Below, in pieces: positions 32,801-42,955 of a DNA stretch of 64,000 nt. Positions within the stretch are counted from its first letter, which is position 1. Each line of letters opens with the position of its first letter. Position numbers and translations under genes: made by a program. The notes below the pieces were generated by a model. The model was not told the DNA's origin. It saw only the letters and a list, made by a program, of their open reading frames with translations, and ran no database searches. Source of the DNA: Porphyridium purpureum (Eukaryota > Rhodophyta > Bangiophyceae > Porphyridiales > Porphyridiaceae); the NCBI GenBank assembly GCA_008690995.1, contig VRMN01000010.1, positions 186,001 to 250,000 of the forward strand, given 5' to 3'.

Positions 32801-33640
32801 GACAAGCTTGCTCGTTCGCTTGCTGAACGGCTTCGTATCAGAATCCGATCCGAGGTGAGTGGATGATAAGCGAGGCCATGGGGAGAACGCATTTTCCGTT
32901 ATGGAGCACGTTGAAGCGAAACGGGAGGACGGAAGTACTAGGTTTCTGTTGCTGCCGGTCGCAGCCGACCATTATGCGCATCCCATTTCTGCAGGAATAC
33001 ACTGGGTTTCACACAGACATCCGCTCCGTCGTGCTGCCCGATGAGTGCAAGAGAAAGCGTAGATACGTAGTCTGATGCGTACGTTACTTGCACTACGTGG
33101 TCGGTCACCCGGCTGGCCTCATCGTACGCATACCGAAGGAACAAAAGAACATCTTCCTTATACCTAACAACCGCGTCAAATGCGAGAAGACAAGTTGACT
33201 CCTTGCTTACGAAACCGGCGAGGTTTGCACTCTTTCAGGCTTGCTTCTTCGTGGTCATTGCAGCTGCGATTGTGAGCAAGCTTTCCAATAATGAAAGCAT
33301 CCGGCTGGGCGTCGGGAGCTCTTTTGCTTTGCCGTACAAGAGAGACTCTGCTTGGCCATTCGTGATGAGCGGCAATGCAGGCACATGCACATCATTTACA
33401 TTGAACATCTTTTGCGTGGATTCGACACGGTTGCGTCATCTCCTTGGAATTGCGTTCAGGCTGCCATTGAAACGTGCTTCTGATATGTAGCGAAGAAAGT
33501 GCATGCACTCGGGGCGCTGGCGACTTGCACTGCAGTCGCATCTGGCCGTGTGTGTTCAGTGCACACTGATGAAGGCATGGGACATTTTCTCGGGTGGAGA
33601 CATAAGAGCAACCGGAGCTAAAGGCTCCCCGCAACCTGCG
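29900..33640 (-). mobile_element. Broken Ty1/copia LTR retrotransposon, fossil 2
   Basis: It has the same orientation as fossil 1 but a different sequence. Minus-strand pieces suggest, from high to low coordinates: a zinc-knuckle-like gag end (about 33.6-33.4 kb), a protease-like ESGAGHSVV block (about 32.5), integrase-like remnants (about 31.9-31.7), a post-integrase GPY-like segment (about 31.3), an RT start with a D-C-T-K-A-Y-L block (about 30.8) and an RT/RNase H junction (about 30.4-30.1). Individual matches are weak; their order is the main support. Heavily broken, probably older than fossil 1. Ends not determined. Confidence 0.5.
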
Positions 33641-33904
33641 AAGCGTTCTGCAGATTGTGTCCCTGGCAAGGCGTTGCTATCATGCATCATGCCATCAGCG
33701 GAACGTATCGCAAAGCGTTGAAACGAGGTGCGGACGATGTCACCCGGCTCAAAGTTTGGGATGCTTCGCCAACGAAAGAAATTGACCCACGCAGCAATGG
33801 AGATTGGGCTTCCATGCTTTGTTTACCTTTCAATGGTAACAATCTGCCCTACCATGAGCATCTGGATATAATCGTTGGGCGAGCGGGCAGCCATCTCCAA
33901 TAGA

Positions 33905-34540
33905 TTGCCGATTTCGTCATGGAATCGCAATGTTTGGCGCCACTACACAGACGCCAGCACGCCGATGTCGCAGAGACTTCACGCAGAAGAACCCTACCTG
34001 TCGTAGAAACCGGGTCCAGAACGCCCAGGGTTATCTAAGCCAGCGTCATCCGCTGCGTCACTCAGACGCACTTACGCGCTGACTTCGAGATGTAAGGGCG
34101 TCCGGCTGCACCAATACATGAATAACTGGATCTGTCGTGAAATTTAATGAGTCCACATGCCTGGTAGGCAAGATAGCCGGGTCGTGCCGCTCGGCTTCAA
34201 TGCACTGCCTCTGTCACAGTAAAATTGAGATTATGAGATTTTGACGATAACAACTTGTTTGTCTGCCTTTATCTCTGTACTCATCCGAAACGTATAATCC
34301 TGAAGTTTGTAGCTACCACCTTTGCCGCTCCTTTTTGCACTCCCGCTCCGCTCGATAAAAACCATCCTTGGGGAGAAGCCTCTGCTGTTAATGCCGCTAG
34401 TAAACCCGCATTTGGGACGGCACGCCCGTTCGCGCGCGCCCTCTCATTCCATTCCACGTGTCATGCTTTGGCCCTTGCGCCATTGCCTGAGACTAGGACA
34501 CTTTCGGCGCGCGTATGCCCGTTCGAAAGGCCACTGTTAT
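33905..34540. other. Unassigned spacer in the repeat block
   Basis: No gene or named repeat is seen. The longest frame (34255-34581, plus) gives a 108-residue low-information peptide with no domain. Confidence 0.35.
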
Positions 34541-34591
34541 TAGGCCCACCGATCGTGGAACTGGCCCTGCCAATTAATTAAATAATTAATT

Positions 34592-34945
34592 GACCCTCGC
34601 TGTACTCGAAGGGGTACATCTACCCTCGCTATAACCACTTGGTTATAATGAGGGTCTCTCTCCCTCTCTCTCTGCCTGCTAGCCGTAGTATAAAAGCCCC
34701 CCGTACCACGGCTGGCGTAGCCGTCAAAAAAATCACAGTCGACAAAAAAGAAGATTTCGTAAAACTTTCTTGGGTCGCCGAGATAGGTCGGCAGCTCGGC
34801 TCTCGGATCCATAGGGATTGACACGAGAAGGCACGTTCTCAGAGCGCCCAATTTTGGCCGCAATGGCTCTCACGCTGTTGCCTGACTCCCGGAGACCCTG
34901 AATACGTCCTTTCTCCTCGCCCGGAAGGCCAATATTGAGCCCCAT
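34592..34945 (-). mobile_element. Fragment of a Tc1/mariner transposon: transposase N-terminal helix-turn-helix
   Basis: From ATG at 34945 the minus strand reads MGLNIGLPGEEKGRIQGL, then ESGNSVRAIAAKIGRS, then NPYGSE. It aligns with the N-terminus of the intact Tc1 transposase at 62.7 kb (GLSEREKGSILAF, HAISGKVKRSRN, DPDAYG), so it is the DNA-binding end of a related but distinct transposase. Only about 60 residues remain and no catalytic domain follows. The sequence downstream (34592-34655) forms an inverted repeat GACCCTC...GAGGGTC enclosing CTATAACC/GGTTATA, a possible terminal hairpin. The fragment is truncated and inactive. Confidence 0.6.
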
Positions 34946-35199
34946 GGAGTCACAATGGAGCTCTTCACGAGCTGCCATGGATCCACACTTCTCCGCTTAC
35001 ACTTAACCGCCGACTTTCGAGATATTTTGCTTCCACGCAGTGTCCCGTATCCGTTTCGAGCCACAAATTTCGTCGTAACCGTTGCAGACGAACTCCGCCG
35101 TTCGACTTTCATGGCAAAACATCAACATCTACTATTAAATAACTACTTTTTCCGAAACTTTTGACTGTCCCCTATCCGATTTGGTCCCACCTTATACGC

Positions 35200-35290
35200 G
35201 CAGTCAAAGAGTCGAGCTTTCATTCACCTGAGCTCATCATGGCCGGTTCACGCCCCCTACGAAGCGGATATCAGAAGCAAGATATCAAAG
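35200..35290 (+). repeat. 91-bp direct repeat, upstream copy (contains gag start)
   Basis: It begins GCAGTCAAAGAGTCGAGC and ends AAGCAAGATATCAAAG. It matches 38135-38225 at 88 of 91 positions by direct comparison. It contains the gag ATG at about 35239 and a TATCAGA block resembling copia primer-binding sites. Sequence diverges on both sides. Confidence 0.9.
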
Positions 35291-38134
35291 CTATGAGCCC
35301 AGCAGGGGCAGCGATTGCGCAAACAAATCCACTGCTGCCCCCTGGGACGGACGGCCAGAAACATACGCGCGCGTGGCGCGCATCTGTGACAACATGGTGC
35401 GAACTACATCAACTGGCTCGCGCAGAGCCAGACTCGCGTCGAACACGTGATGTATTATCCTCCAATCAGTTGGGCGCACATTTATATGCATCTTTAACAG
35501 GTATGGCCATGGCTCGGGCTTCGATACGACCCGTGACTGCATATGCTTCCTTGGAAGGCCTCAAATTGCTTGTTGATACAATTGACCCTCTCAAAGAAAT
35601 GCGCGAAGCAGAACACCGAGCTCGCCTTTTTGAGCAGACATTTGCAATGGCGAGGAAAGACAGGGAACCAATGCACACTTTCTTGCTCAAATTCCAGAGC
35701 GCCGTAGCGAGACTCTCTCGTGCAGGTATCGACACATCAGCAATATGCGAAGCACTAGCATTCAGGTGCCTCGAAGCGGCTAGGCTGCCTGAAACCTTTC
35801 GGCAAAATGTGCTCTTCAACTACTGAGCTAGGTCAGATTGAAGAAAACAAACCGAACAAAACAGGAAATGACGTGAAATTGAGGGACAGTGAAATACTAG
35901 AGTCCCACGGTGAAGAAACCGATTCGATGCGAAATGACGACAAAGAAAAAAGTGATATCACTACAGTTTTAGTCCATGAGTCTGTAACTGAATCACAAGA
36001 ATCCGCAAATTTACAAACATGCTCATCATCTGAATCCTTTGAATTCGAGTCTGAGTCTAAATACGCTTCTTCGGACTACGAAAACAACAGGACTCAAGTA
36101 CCGGAGATGAGAAAACCGCCAAATTTCTAGCTGAGATGTATGCGAACGCATTTTTGCGAAGTCCGCGAGGACAGAAACGGCCTGGCAGCCCTCGTCATTC
36201 TCAGCGTTTGCGCAGGCGTCCACGAAGATTTATTGAAACGATGGTTGCCGTAAGCGTGCAATCCGATCTTGTGAAATTATTCAGCATATACGGTGAACGG
36301 CATTTTTTCATATTATTCTGCGATCAACTCTGGAATTGAGCCAAGCATCTTTCAGAGGGCGCTCGATGCAGAAATCGAGAACTGGCGTGATGGCCGATAT
36401 ACTGAAGTTTCGCATGACTTAGTCTTTCCAAGATCAAATATTATCGGATCACACATCGTGTTCAAGCTGAAATTCGAAACTCAACAAACATTGAAACTTA
36501 AGGCTCGCCTCGTTTTGTGGGGCCACCTTGACAAGGACAAAGCATGGCTTATAAGTGATACACCCACTCTACCAATAGCCGCAGTGCGTTTAGTCTTCCT
36601 GACTGCAGCAACACATGAATGCGCAATTTGCAAAGTTGACGTAATAGGGGCCTACCTACAATCTGGCCCCATCGACCGAGACGTGTATGTACGACCACCG
36701 CCTGCCATAGAACAGGCCAGCATACTATGGAAATTGAACGCAAAGGCATATGGTCTCATTGACGCAGGAAGACAGTGGCTTCTTACAAGCGACAAAGCCT
36801 TGACAGAATTGGGATTGCAGCAAAGCAAGCTCTACCCACAATTGTTTTACAACACGTCCCTCTTGGTTTGCAAGTTCGTGGACGACATCATTCTGTGTGG
36901 CCCAGATATACATGTGAACTCATTCGTGCAGGAGTTCAATTCAAGGTTCACGCTTGGAAGTGTTGAAACAAACAACTTTCTGTATCTCGGAACCAGTGTT
37001 TCGCGGGATTCAAGCGGGATAAGTGTCTCCATGAAAGATTATGCTGAACATCTATCACCAATCAAGATTAGAGGGCAAACTCCAGAACAAATCCAAAAGC
37101 ATGTACGTGCCCTAGCCGGGAGCCTAAATAGGCTCGGGCATTCGACCTCTCCAGTTGCAGCCTTCATGGCCTCGTACCTGCAGCAACTGCTACCGACAGG
37201 ACTCGACGTCAAGTTGCTGCGAATCTGCAATGGTGTGTTGAAAGAGCTTCATCGCTCTAGCCATCAAATTACGTACAAAGCAGACTTTGCATTCAACGAA
37301 AAATGCACAATTGCCGTCTTCTCTGATGCCGGATACCCCCATGGTAAGAATGTTGCATATGCGCAACAGTCTTACGTCTTGGGACTGCTTGACGTTACTA
37401 ATCATTTCGCCCCTATAGCGTGGAACAGCAGCAAGCAGAAGAGGGTAACCTATGATACGTTCCATGCTGAACTAACGGCGATTGTGAGTGCGCTCGAGCA
37501 TGAAAAACTATTCCAGGCATCTATCCTTGAAGTTTTCGGAAAGAAGTTGAGTATCAATATCCTTTTTGACTCAAAAGGAGTCAACGAACATCTCGCTACA
37601 TCCAATTCCCCAAAACATGCATACATCGTGAAATTCTTAGCCTGCCTTCGCGAGGCACAAGATGTAGATGGGTTCAAGTTCATCTGGTGTGAAGGAACAA
37701 ACAATTTGGCAGACGCTGCCACGAAGCGCGGTGCCATCAAGACAACGAAGCTGGTAAATGATGCATTCAATGGCAACGTCCTGTCTACCCAAAACGCAGG
37801 GGGTGTAATAAAGCGTAAGCATTGTACACTTTTGATGCAGCCAGGACTTTTGCAGGTTGGTGCAAGTCTAGGAGCACTGAGACGGATGCCAGATTTGTGG
37901 AAGCCAATGAGTGCAATGCGTAGGTTTTAGTAGCTTCTTCTTTCCTTTCTTTACACTTGCGCAGTAGTTCCACGCCACTCTTGGCACTCACATTTCAACT
38001 GCCGCAGTCCGCGACCTGCATGAATAGGTCGCATGTCCGCGTGCAAATGCTGCACGCTCAGAGAAGAGGTAACCACGAGAACAAAAAGAACATAAAGACC
38101 TTGGACAGAATCAGTCTCCAACACATATACACGT

Positions 38135-38225
38135 GCAGTCAAAGAGTTGAGCTTTCATTCACCTGAGCTCATCATGGCCGGCACACGCCCCCTACGAAGC
38201 GGATATCAGAAGCAAGATATCAAAG
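38135..38225 (+). repeat. 91-bp direct repeat, downstream copy
   Basis: This is the downstream partner of 35200-35290, in the same orientation, with three substitutions. It lies about 200 bases after the pol region. It could be the end of a terminal repeat or the start of a second, lost, tandem copy. Confidence 0.9.
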
Positions 38226-39066
38226 AGTGTACCGTCCAGCGGATTCGACGCGGACGTGAGAGGTGGGACAAATAAGTGGGCGTAGTAGAGCGAAAAGCGA
38301 CGCATGGGCCTGCGGGCTTAGGCTCCACGGCTCCGCCCGACAAAGTTATTAAGCATGCAAGTTGAACGGGAGAAATGAGCGGTGAGCCTGTCTTTTGAAA
38401 TCCTAAAGATGGAGACAACGCTTGGCTTTCCTTGAGTTTGTCAGTTTCTGAAGCGTCTTTGTGATTTAGTGCGTTGCACAGCAGTGCGAGAGTAATCCTC
38501 TAGTTAGATGTCCTACCGAGTCGGTGTGCTATTGCTGGATGGCTAGGTGTGCGTGTGGTTAAGAGTCCCTGACGGACCCCAGAATAAAATGCATGTGGAG
38601 CCAAGATACGCACTGAGAGGCCCGGTTCCAAAAAAGAAAAATGTGTCCGTTGCATGAGAACACAAACTTCTATAACAACTCAAGCATGCCACGAGCACCT
38701 CAGGTCGGAATTTTCCCCTCGACTGGGGAAGTAGGATGAGCTGCGAGGTCTCATTCTCGTCAGCTGCGTGACGACGAGCTCAGACCACATGGTATCCTCC
38801 TACAAGAGAATAAAATGGGGCCGCGAACGAAAGGCGACCACGACGCTGTACAAGACGTCCAGCGTGAGGCCCTCGCCGCGTGGCTCCCTTCCTCTCAGAA
38901 TACAAAAGATTATCACCTACAAAACCCCGCACACGCTGCTGCTCTGCGCCGTTTAACCGCAACTCGTTCGAACGCTTTTTTTGTCGATCTTCAAGTTGAT
39001 TTGTGGCTGAAGTGCGTGAGCTGGGCAACTGATGAGCGGGAAGGGGAGGACGCGGTGAGAGATACG
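38226..39066. other. Spacer between the repeat block and the MFSD5-like gene
   Basis: No gene is recognised. The open frame of the transporter extends upstream to 38815, but that part has no transmembrane or conserved character. A CGTTTAACCGC motif occurs at about 38950. The spacer presumably contains the transporter promoter. Confidence 0.4.
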
Positions 39067-40407
39067 ATGTACGTGGAGGTTTTTGCAGTGCTTGTGGCGG
39101 TCTGCGGGGTGTGCATGGTGGTGCAGAACCGGCTAGAGAAAGCGTCGCACCAGGATGGCGGGTCAGCAGTGTCTTCCATGGTCGAGGATGGCGGGACGCC
39201 CAACACGATCGCCGTGCAGAAGGGCCAACGGGATAGCTTCTCTAGGTTTCAGCTGAGTTACTTGGTTGTGTATTACTTGGCAGTCAGCTCGGATTGGCTC
39301 CAGGGGCCGTATGTGTACGCGCTTTACTCCGATTATGGATACGATAAGCAGGCGATCGGACAGCTGTTCATTGCGGGCTTTGGCTCGTCCGCGCTGTTCG
39401 GCACGTTTGTTGCCGCCGTTGCCGACAAGTTTGGGCGCAAGTCGAACGTTATCGTCTTTTGCGTGACCTACGCGCTATCCTGTGTCACCAAGCACAGCCC
39501 GAACTTCTGGGTGCTTATGATTGGTCGTGTGCTGGGCGGTATCGCCACCTCGATTTTGTTCTCGGCGTTCGAGGCGTGGCTAGTCTCGGAGCACCATTCG
39601 CGCAATTATCCCGGACCATGGCTTTCCGAAACATTTGCCAAGGCGCAGTTTGGAAACGGCGTTGTGGCGATCGTGTCCGGACAGCTTGCCGGCCAGGCCG
39701 CGAACACGTTCGGCAAGGTCGCGCCGTTCGACATGTCGCTCGTGGTGCTGGTTTTATGTGGTTTGTTGGTTTCATGGATGTGGTCCGAGAACTATGGTGA
39801 TGAGAGGCAAAGCGTGGGTGCGGGGCTCGGCAACGCGTGGAATATCATGTTGCGTGACCGGCGGATTCTCATGATCGGGCTCATCCAGTCGTGCTTTGAA
39901 GGCGCCATGTACACGTTTGTCTTTGTCTGGACGCCGGCGATGCAGGCGCGTTCGGGCGACGTCGAAATCCCGCACGGCATGATTTTCTCGTCCTTCATGG
40001 TGTGCATGATGATTGGTTCGTCGCTCTTCACGGTGCTGGTGTCCAAGTTTGCGATCGAAAAGTTTCTGCGCGTGTGTATCGTTCTCGCGCTGGGCGTCTT
40101 TGTGAACGCCATCGCGCTCAACTCGCTGATTGGCGTGTACGGCTCGTTCCTGGCATTTGAGGTCATCTGCGGCATCTACTTCCCGAGCTTCGGCACGCTG
40201 CGCTCGCGCTACATCCCAGAGGAAGTGCGCAGCGCCATTATGAACTTTTTCCGCCTGCCGCTCAACATTATTGTCGTCGCCATGATGTACCGCGATCTCG
40301 ACATGACCACCATCTTTTCGATCAGCGCGTCGCTCATGCTGATTTCGCTCGTCGGCCTGCAAGTGCTAATCCATTCGCCCTCTATTGCACATGCCGACCT
40401 CAAGTAG
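39067..40407 (+). CDS. MFSD5: Major facilitator superfamily transporter, MFSD5 / molybdate-anion transporter (MOT2) family
   Basis: 446 residues from MYVEVFAVL, the same length as animal MFSD5 (about 450). The first hydrophobic segment starts directly at this ATG, which decided the start. Conserved blocks: FSRFQLSYLVVYYLAV (58-73), SSDWLQGPYVYALY (74-87), MFS motif A variant VADKFGRK (118-125), GRVLGGIATSILFSAFEAW, GMIFSSFM, and GIYFPSFGTLRSRYIPEE near the C-terminus. About twelve membrane helices are expected. Algal MOT2 proteins import molybdate at high affinity, for the molybdenum cofactor of nitrate reductase and similar enzymes; whether this member does is inference from the family. Confidence 0.9.
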   Translation: MYVEVFAVLVAVCGVCMVVQNRLEKASHQDGGSAVSSMVEDGGTPNTIAVQKGQRDSFSRFQLSYLVVYYLAVSSDWLQGPYVYALYSDYGYDKQAIGQLFIAGFGSSALFGTFVAAVADKFGRKSNVIVFCVTYALSCVTKHSPNFWVLMIGRVLGGIATSILFSAFEAWLVSEHHSRNYPGPWLSETFAKAQFGNGVVAIVSGQLAGQAANTFGKVAPFDMSLVVLVLCGLLVSWMWSENYGDERQSVGAGLGNAWNIMLRDRRILMIGLIQSCFEGAMYTFVFVWTPAMQARSGDVEIPHGMIFSSFMVCMMIGSSLFTVLVSKFAIEKFLRVCIVLALGVFVNAIALNSLIGVYGSFLAFEVICGIYFPSFGTLRSRYIPEEVRSAIMNFFRLPLNIIVVAMMYRDLDMTTIFSISASLMLISLVGLQVLIHSPSIAHADLK

Positions 40408-40623
40408 AAAGCAAAGCAACTCACGTCTTCCCCACATCAACATGCCCACGTTCCAAAAGTAGCAGAAACCGAAAACATCGACTCCGCGCACTTTATATAG
40501 AAACCATAGGGCGACTTTGTAGTGTACTGTGAATTGGGTCGATCGGGTGGCAGCGGTGTGGGGAAGCGAGGCAAGAAAGACGTCTGCGGCATCAGCGCAC
40601 CTGGCCCTTTGTATCGCAAGAGT

Positions 40624-41265
40624 ATGAGGATGGCGTTTGTCGCCACGTCTGTTCAAGCGCCGGTAGGCTCGAGGCTGAACTATGTGGAGAAGCTGGCCTG
40701 TACGCCGCGCACGCGAGGATGCGTGCCGACGCAACGCGGCGCGCGATTGATTTCGGCCCCGCGATCGGTAGCGATGAACGCGGCAACTGGCTCTGCTGCT
40801 CCGCGCGGCGGGATTCCGGGTCTGTGGCATAGGATTCACGCAAAGCTGGGCGTGTTTGCATGGTTTGTGCCGCTTGTGGTGTTTGCGGCGCTCTTTATTG
40901 GTGCTTTCGAGTACAAGCAGAACGAACTACAAAAGTTCAAGGACACGGTCGCGCAACTGCCCGCCACAGACCATGTTTCGAGTATTGAGCTCCTTGGCTT
41001 GCGTGACAAGTATCTGCGCGCACCAGAATTCAACACAGAGGTGGATAATGTCGAGGGCAAGCGCGCGTCGGTCGCTATTTATCACGCGCTCCTGTCCGAG
41101 TTTGGCGTGATCAACGCGCGTGCGGCGGAGAAGGGACTTCTCCTGTACGGGCCGTTTGTGGAAGAGGCGCGCAGGAAGCCCGGCTCTCACCCCAATATTG
41201 ACCTTCTGTTCCGGGTGCTGGACGAGCCGCAAGTCGTGCTCGTAGGACAGATCAACACGCTCTGA
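40624..41265 (+). CDS. Plastid-type single-pass membrane protein, function unknown
   Basis: 213 residues. The N-terminus MRMAFVATSVQAP is followed by about 50 residues rich in Arg, Ser, Thr and Ala with almost no acids. That is a plausible red-algal plastid transit peptide, including the early Phe typical of that lineage. One transmembrane helix follows at about 76-95 (LGVFAWFVPLVVFAALFIG), then a soluble domain of about 115 residues (ELLGLRDKYL, AIYHALLSEFGVI, LLLYGPFVEEARRK, VVLVGQINTL) that I do not recognise. Thylakoid or envelope location is inference. ATG codons at 40624 and 40630 are both possible. It follows the MFSD5 gene by 216 bases and converges on the DCAF4-like gene, 101 bases away. 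Confidence 0.7.
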   Translation: MRMAFVATSVQAPVGSRLNYVEKLACTPRTRGCVPTQRGARLISAPRSVAMNAATGSAAPRGGIPGLWHRIHAKLGVFAWFVPLVVFAALFIGAFEYKQNELQKFKDTVAQLPATDHVSSIELLGLRDKYLRAPEFNTEVDNVEGKRASVAIYHALLSEFGVINARAAEKGLLLYGPFVEEARRKPGSHPNIDLLFRVLDEPQVVLVGQINTL

Positions 41266-41366
41266 CACGCGGAAGCTTAGCGAGGCAATTGAGGCAGATC
41301 GCCCATCTTTCCCCTTGTCCCTTCTTCTCCGTGTTAACTCTATTCTTACCGTGAGCCAGGATAGCA

Positions 41367-42887
41367 TCATTCTGGCTCGTGGTGTCGAGCTAATAGTACA
41401 GGCTTCCAATTTTCTAACCACAAGCATCCGGCAGGTGAAGCGCCGGAGCAAACAAGGCGGGCGCTCGTGTGAGTACTGCTTCCAGAAGGATCTCGCTGTG
41501 GTATCTCGTACATTTCTGCATACGTAACCGGCTGCGTGGAGTAGCGCTGCTCGACCACAAGGTCGCCCGTGCGTGTGTCCCAGGTGCGCACGCAACGGTC
41601 GCTTCCGGGACTGATCAAGTACTCGCCGCTTTCGAACAGTTTGAGCCGCTTGAAGTCATTCACGTGACGGGCAAAAGTGAGCGCTGGCCGGCGCATGTAC
41701 CGAAGATCCCACATGCACAGCGCGTCGGACGACGATGCGTCGAGTGTGCGGGCACGATTTGTACTGGAAGATACGCACGTCCGACTGGTATAAAATGCAT
41801 AACCCGGTGACTGGGTGCTCCATAATACGTCAATAACGGATTCCTTTTCGCCAATTTGCCACGACGCACCGCCGCCGTTCCTTTCAAATCGATTGTTGCG
41901 AAGGTGCGCTAATATCAGCTTTCCCTGGCGTGACCCGGCGAGAAGGCTGGAGCGCTCGCTAGAACACGCGTCGTCAAGCTTGAGAGACGAGCAAAATATA
42001 TCGTGGCCAGGTAGGTCCAGCACATCGGATCGAAACGAAAAATCCCGTTGAAGGCGCCGATGCGATGCCACGTTCATGGGAGCTGTGGTTGGCGCACTCC
42101 CGCGCTCTCGAAGCGTCAGCAGCATGCACTTGTCTTTACGTCCCAAGCACACAGCAGCACTTGCGGGGTCTGGGCATGAGAGTGAAATTGAGTACGTCTC
42201 GCGAAATACGTGGAATGCCGGAAAGCGATCGCATGTGCCTACAAGCTGTGTGCCGTCTGCCGGGCGGAGTACGTCCGAGAACGTGAGTTGCAATTGATTA
42301 CGTGGAATGCTCGGCTTGATTTCTAACTGGCAATGAAGCTCGCGCCGAGTTTGCGTACCGCGAGTGCCGTGTTTGTGATCAAACTCGTATGCCGACGCTT
42401 GGTCGAGCACGCGCGCGGGTGAGCGTGGTGGCAAATGTGCCTGACAGGCAAGGCAATATCCGCATTGCCTTTGTGACTGCAGCGCGGAATTTTCTTGTTC
42501 CTGGCTCTGATATTGGCGCTGAATCTGACTGTCATTCTGACTTTCCACTCTGACCGATCGCAGGTACGCGCATGCCTTGCGCCGCACAATCGTCGTCTCA
42601 ACACGCGACCCGTTAATCTGCCTCTGCAGTAACAAGCTCGGGGTATGCGACACTTCGGCACGTACCCCTTTCACCTGACCGGCTTGCGTCGCATCCACGT
42701 TCTGCGTCCGCAATGCGTGCCGCGCGGTACCTTTCACCTGCTGCGGCAGCTTCGACCTCGCCTCCATATGCTCCGGCTCACTGCCCAGCGCGCGCACGCG
42801 CATTTTTTTCGCAATGCTCTCGGGAGCGCCATCTATCCGATAGTATCTGCCCGTAGCCTCATCTCGCCAGTACCCGTCTATTCTCAT
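41367..42887 (-). CDS. DCAF4: WD40 protein, DCAF4 (WDR21)-like CUL4-DDB1 substrate receptor
   Basis: 506 residues from MRIDGYW. The N-terminus GYWRDEATGRYYRIDG resembles the G-Y-Y-D-x-x-x-x-R-Y-F-R motif at the start of DCAF4. A disordered basic/Gln-rich region follows to about residue 170, then a WD40-like part. The last repeats are clear: ALCMWDLRYMRRPALTF and YLISPGSDRCVRTWDTRTG, both with WDxR boxes that bind DDB1 in CUL4 ligases. LLAGSRQGKLILAHLR also fits a DCAF4 blade. Predicted role: substrate adaptor of CRL4 ubiquitin ligases; the substrate is unknown. Upstream on the sense strand lies a 42-base (GA)n tract starting 22 bases before the ATG. The frame opens five codons earlier only with GTG. 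Confidence 0.7.
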   Translation of the reverse strand: MRIDGYWRDEATGRYYRIDGAPESIAKKMRVRALGSEPEHMEARSKLPQQVKGTARHALRTQNVDATQAGQVKGVRAEVSHTPSLLLQRQINGSRVETTIVRRKACAYLRSVRVESQNDSQIQRQYQSQEQENSALQSQRQCGYCLACQAHLPPRSPARVLDQASAYEFDHKHGTRGTQTRRELHCQLEIKPSIPRNQLQLTFSDVLRPADGTQLVGTCDRFPAFHVFRETYSISLSCPDPASAAVCLGRKDKCMLLTLRERGSAPTTAPMNVASHRRLQRDFSFRSDVLDLPGHDIFCSSLKLDDACSSERSSLLAGSRQGKLILAHLRNNRFERNGGGASWQIGEKESVIDVLWSTQSPGYAFYTSRTCVSSSTNRARTLDASSSDALCMWDLRYMRRPALTFARHVNDFKRLKLFESGEYLISPGSDRCVRTWDTRTGDLVVEQRYSTQPVTYAEMYEIPQRDPSGSSTHTSARLVCSGASPAGCLWLENWKPVLLARHHEPE

Positions 42888-42905
42888 GACGCACACTTCC
42901 ACCCC

Positions 42906-42909
<4 letters not shown>

Positions 42910-42951
<42 letters not shown>
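42910..42951. repeat. (TC)n / (GA)n microsatellite, about 20 units, directly upstream of the DCAF4-like gene
   Basis: An almost perfect dinucleotide run. On the sense strand of the gene it reads (GA)n and lies 23-64 bases before the ATG. Confidence 0.95.

Positions 42952-42955
<4 letters not shown>

Larger units (their letters stand above)
35200..38225 (+). mobile_element. Copia-like element remnant with gag-like and RT-RNase H parts, bracketed by direct repeats
   Basis: The plus strand has a gag-like region (about 35.2-35.8 kb; MAGSRPLRSG start, then an alpha-helical UBN2/gag-like stretch) and a pol region (about 36.3-37.9 kb). The pol region shows copia reverse transcriptase landmarks (KVDVIGAYLQSG, KFVDDIILCGP, NNFLYLGT) and RNase H (VFSDAGY, HAELTAIV, WCEGTNNLADAATKRG). 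Protease and integrase are not recognised, so the element is incomplete. The 91-bp direct repeats at the ends differ at three positions and both include the gag start. Younger-looking than the two minus-strand fossils. Classed as broken. Confidence 0.75.
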
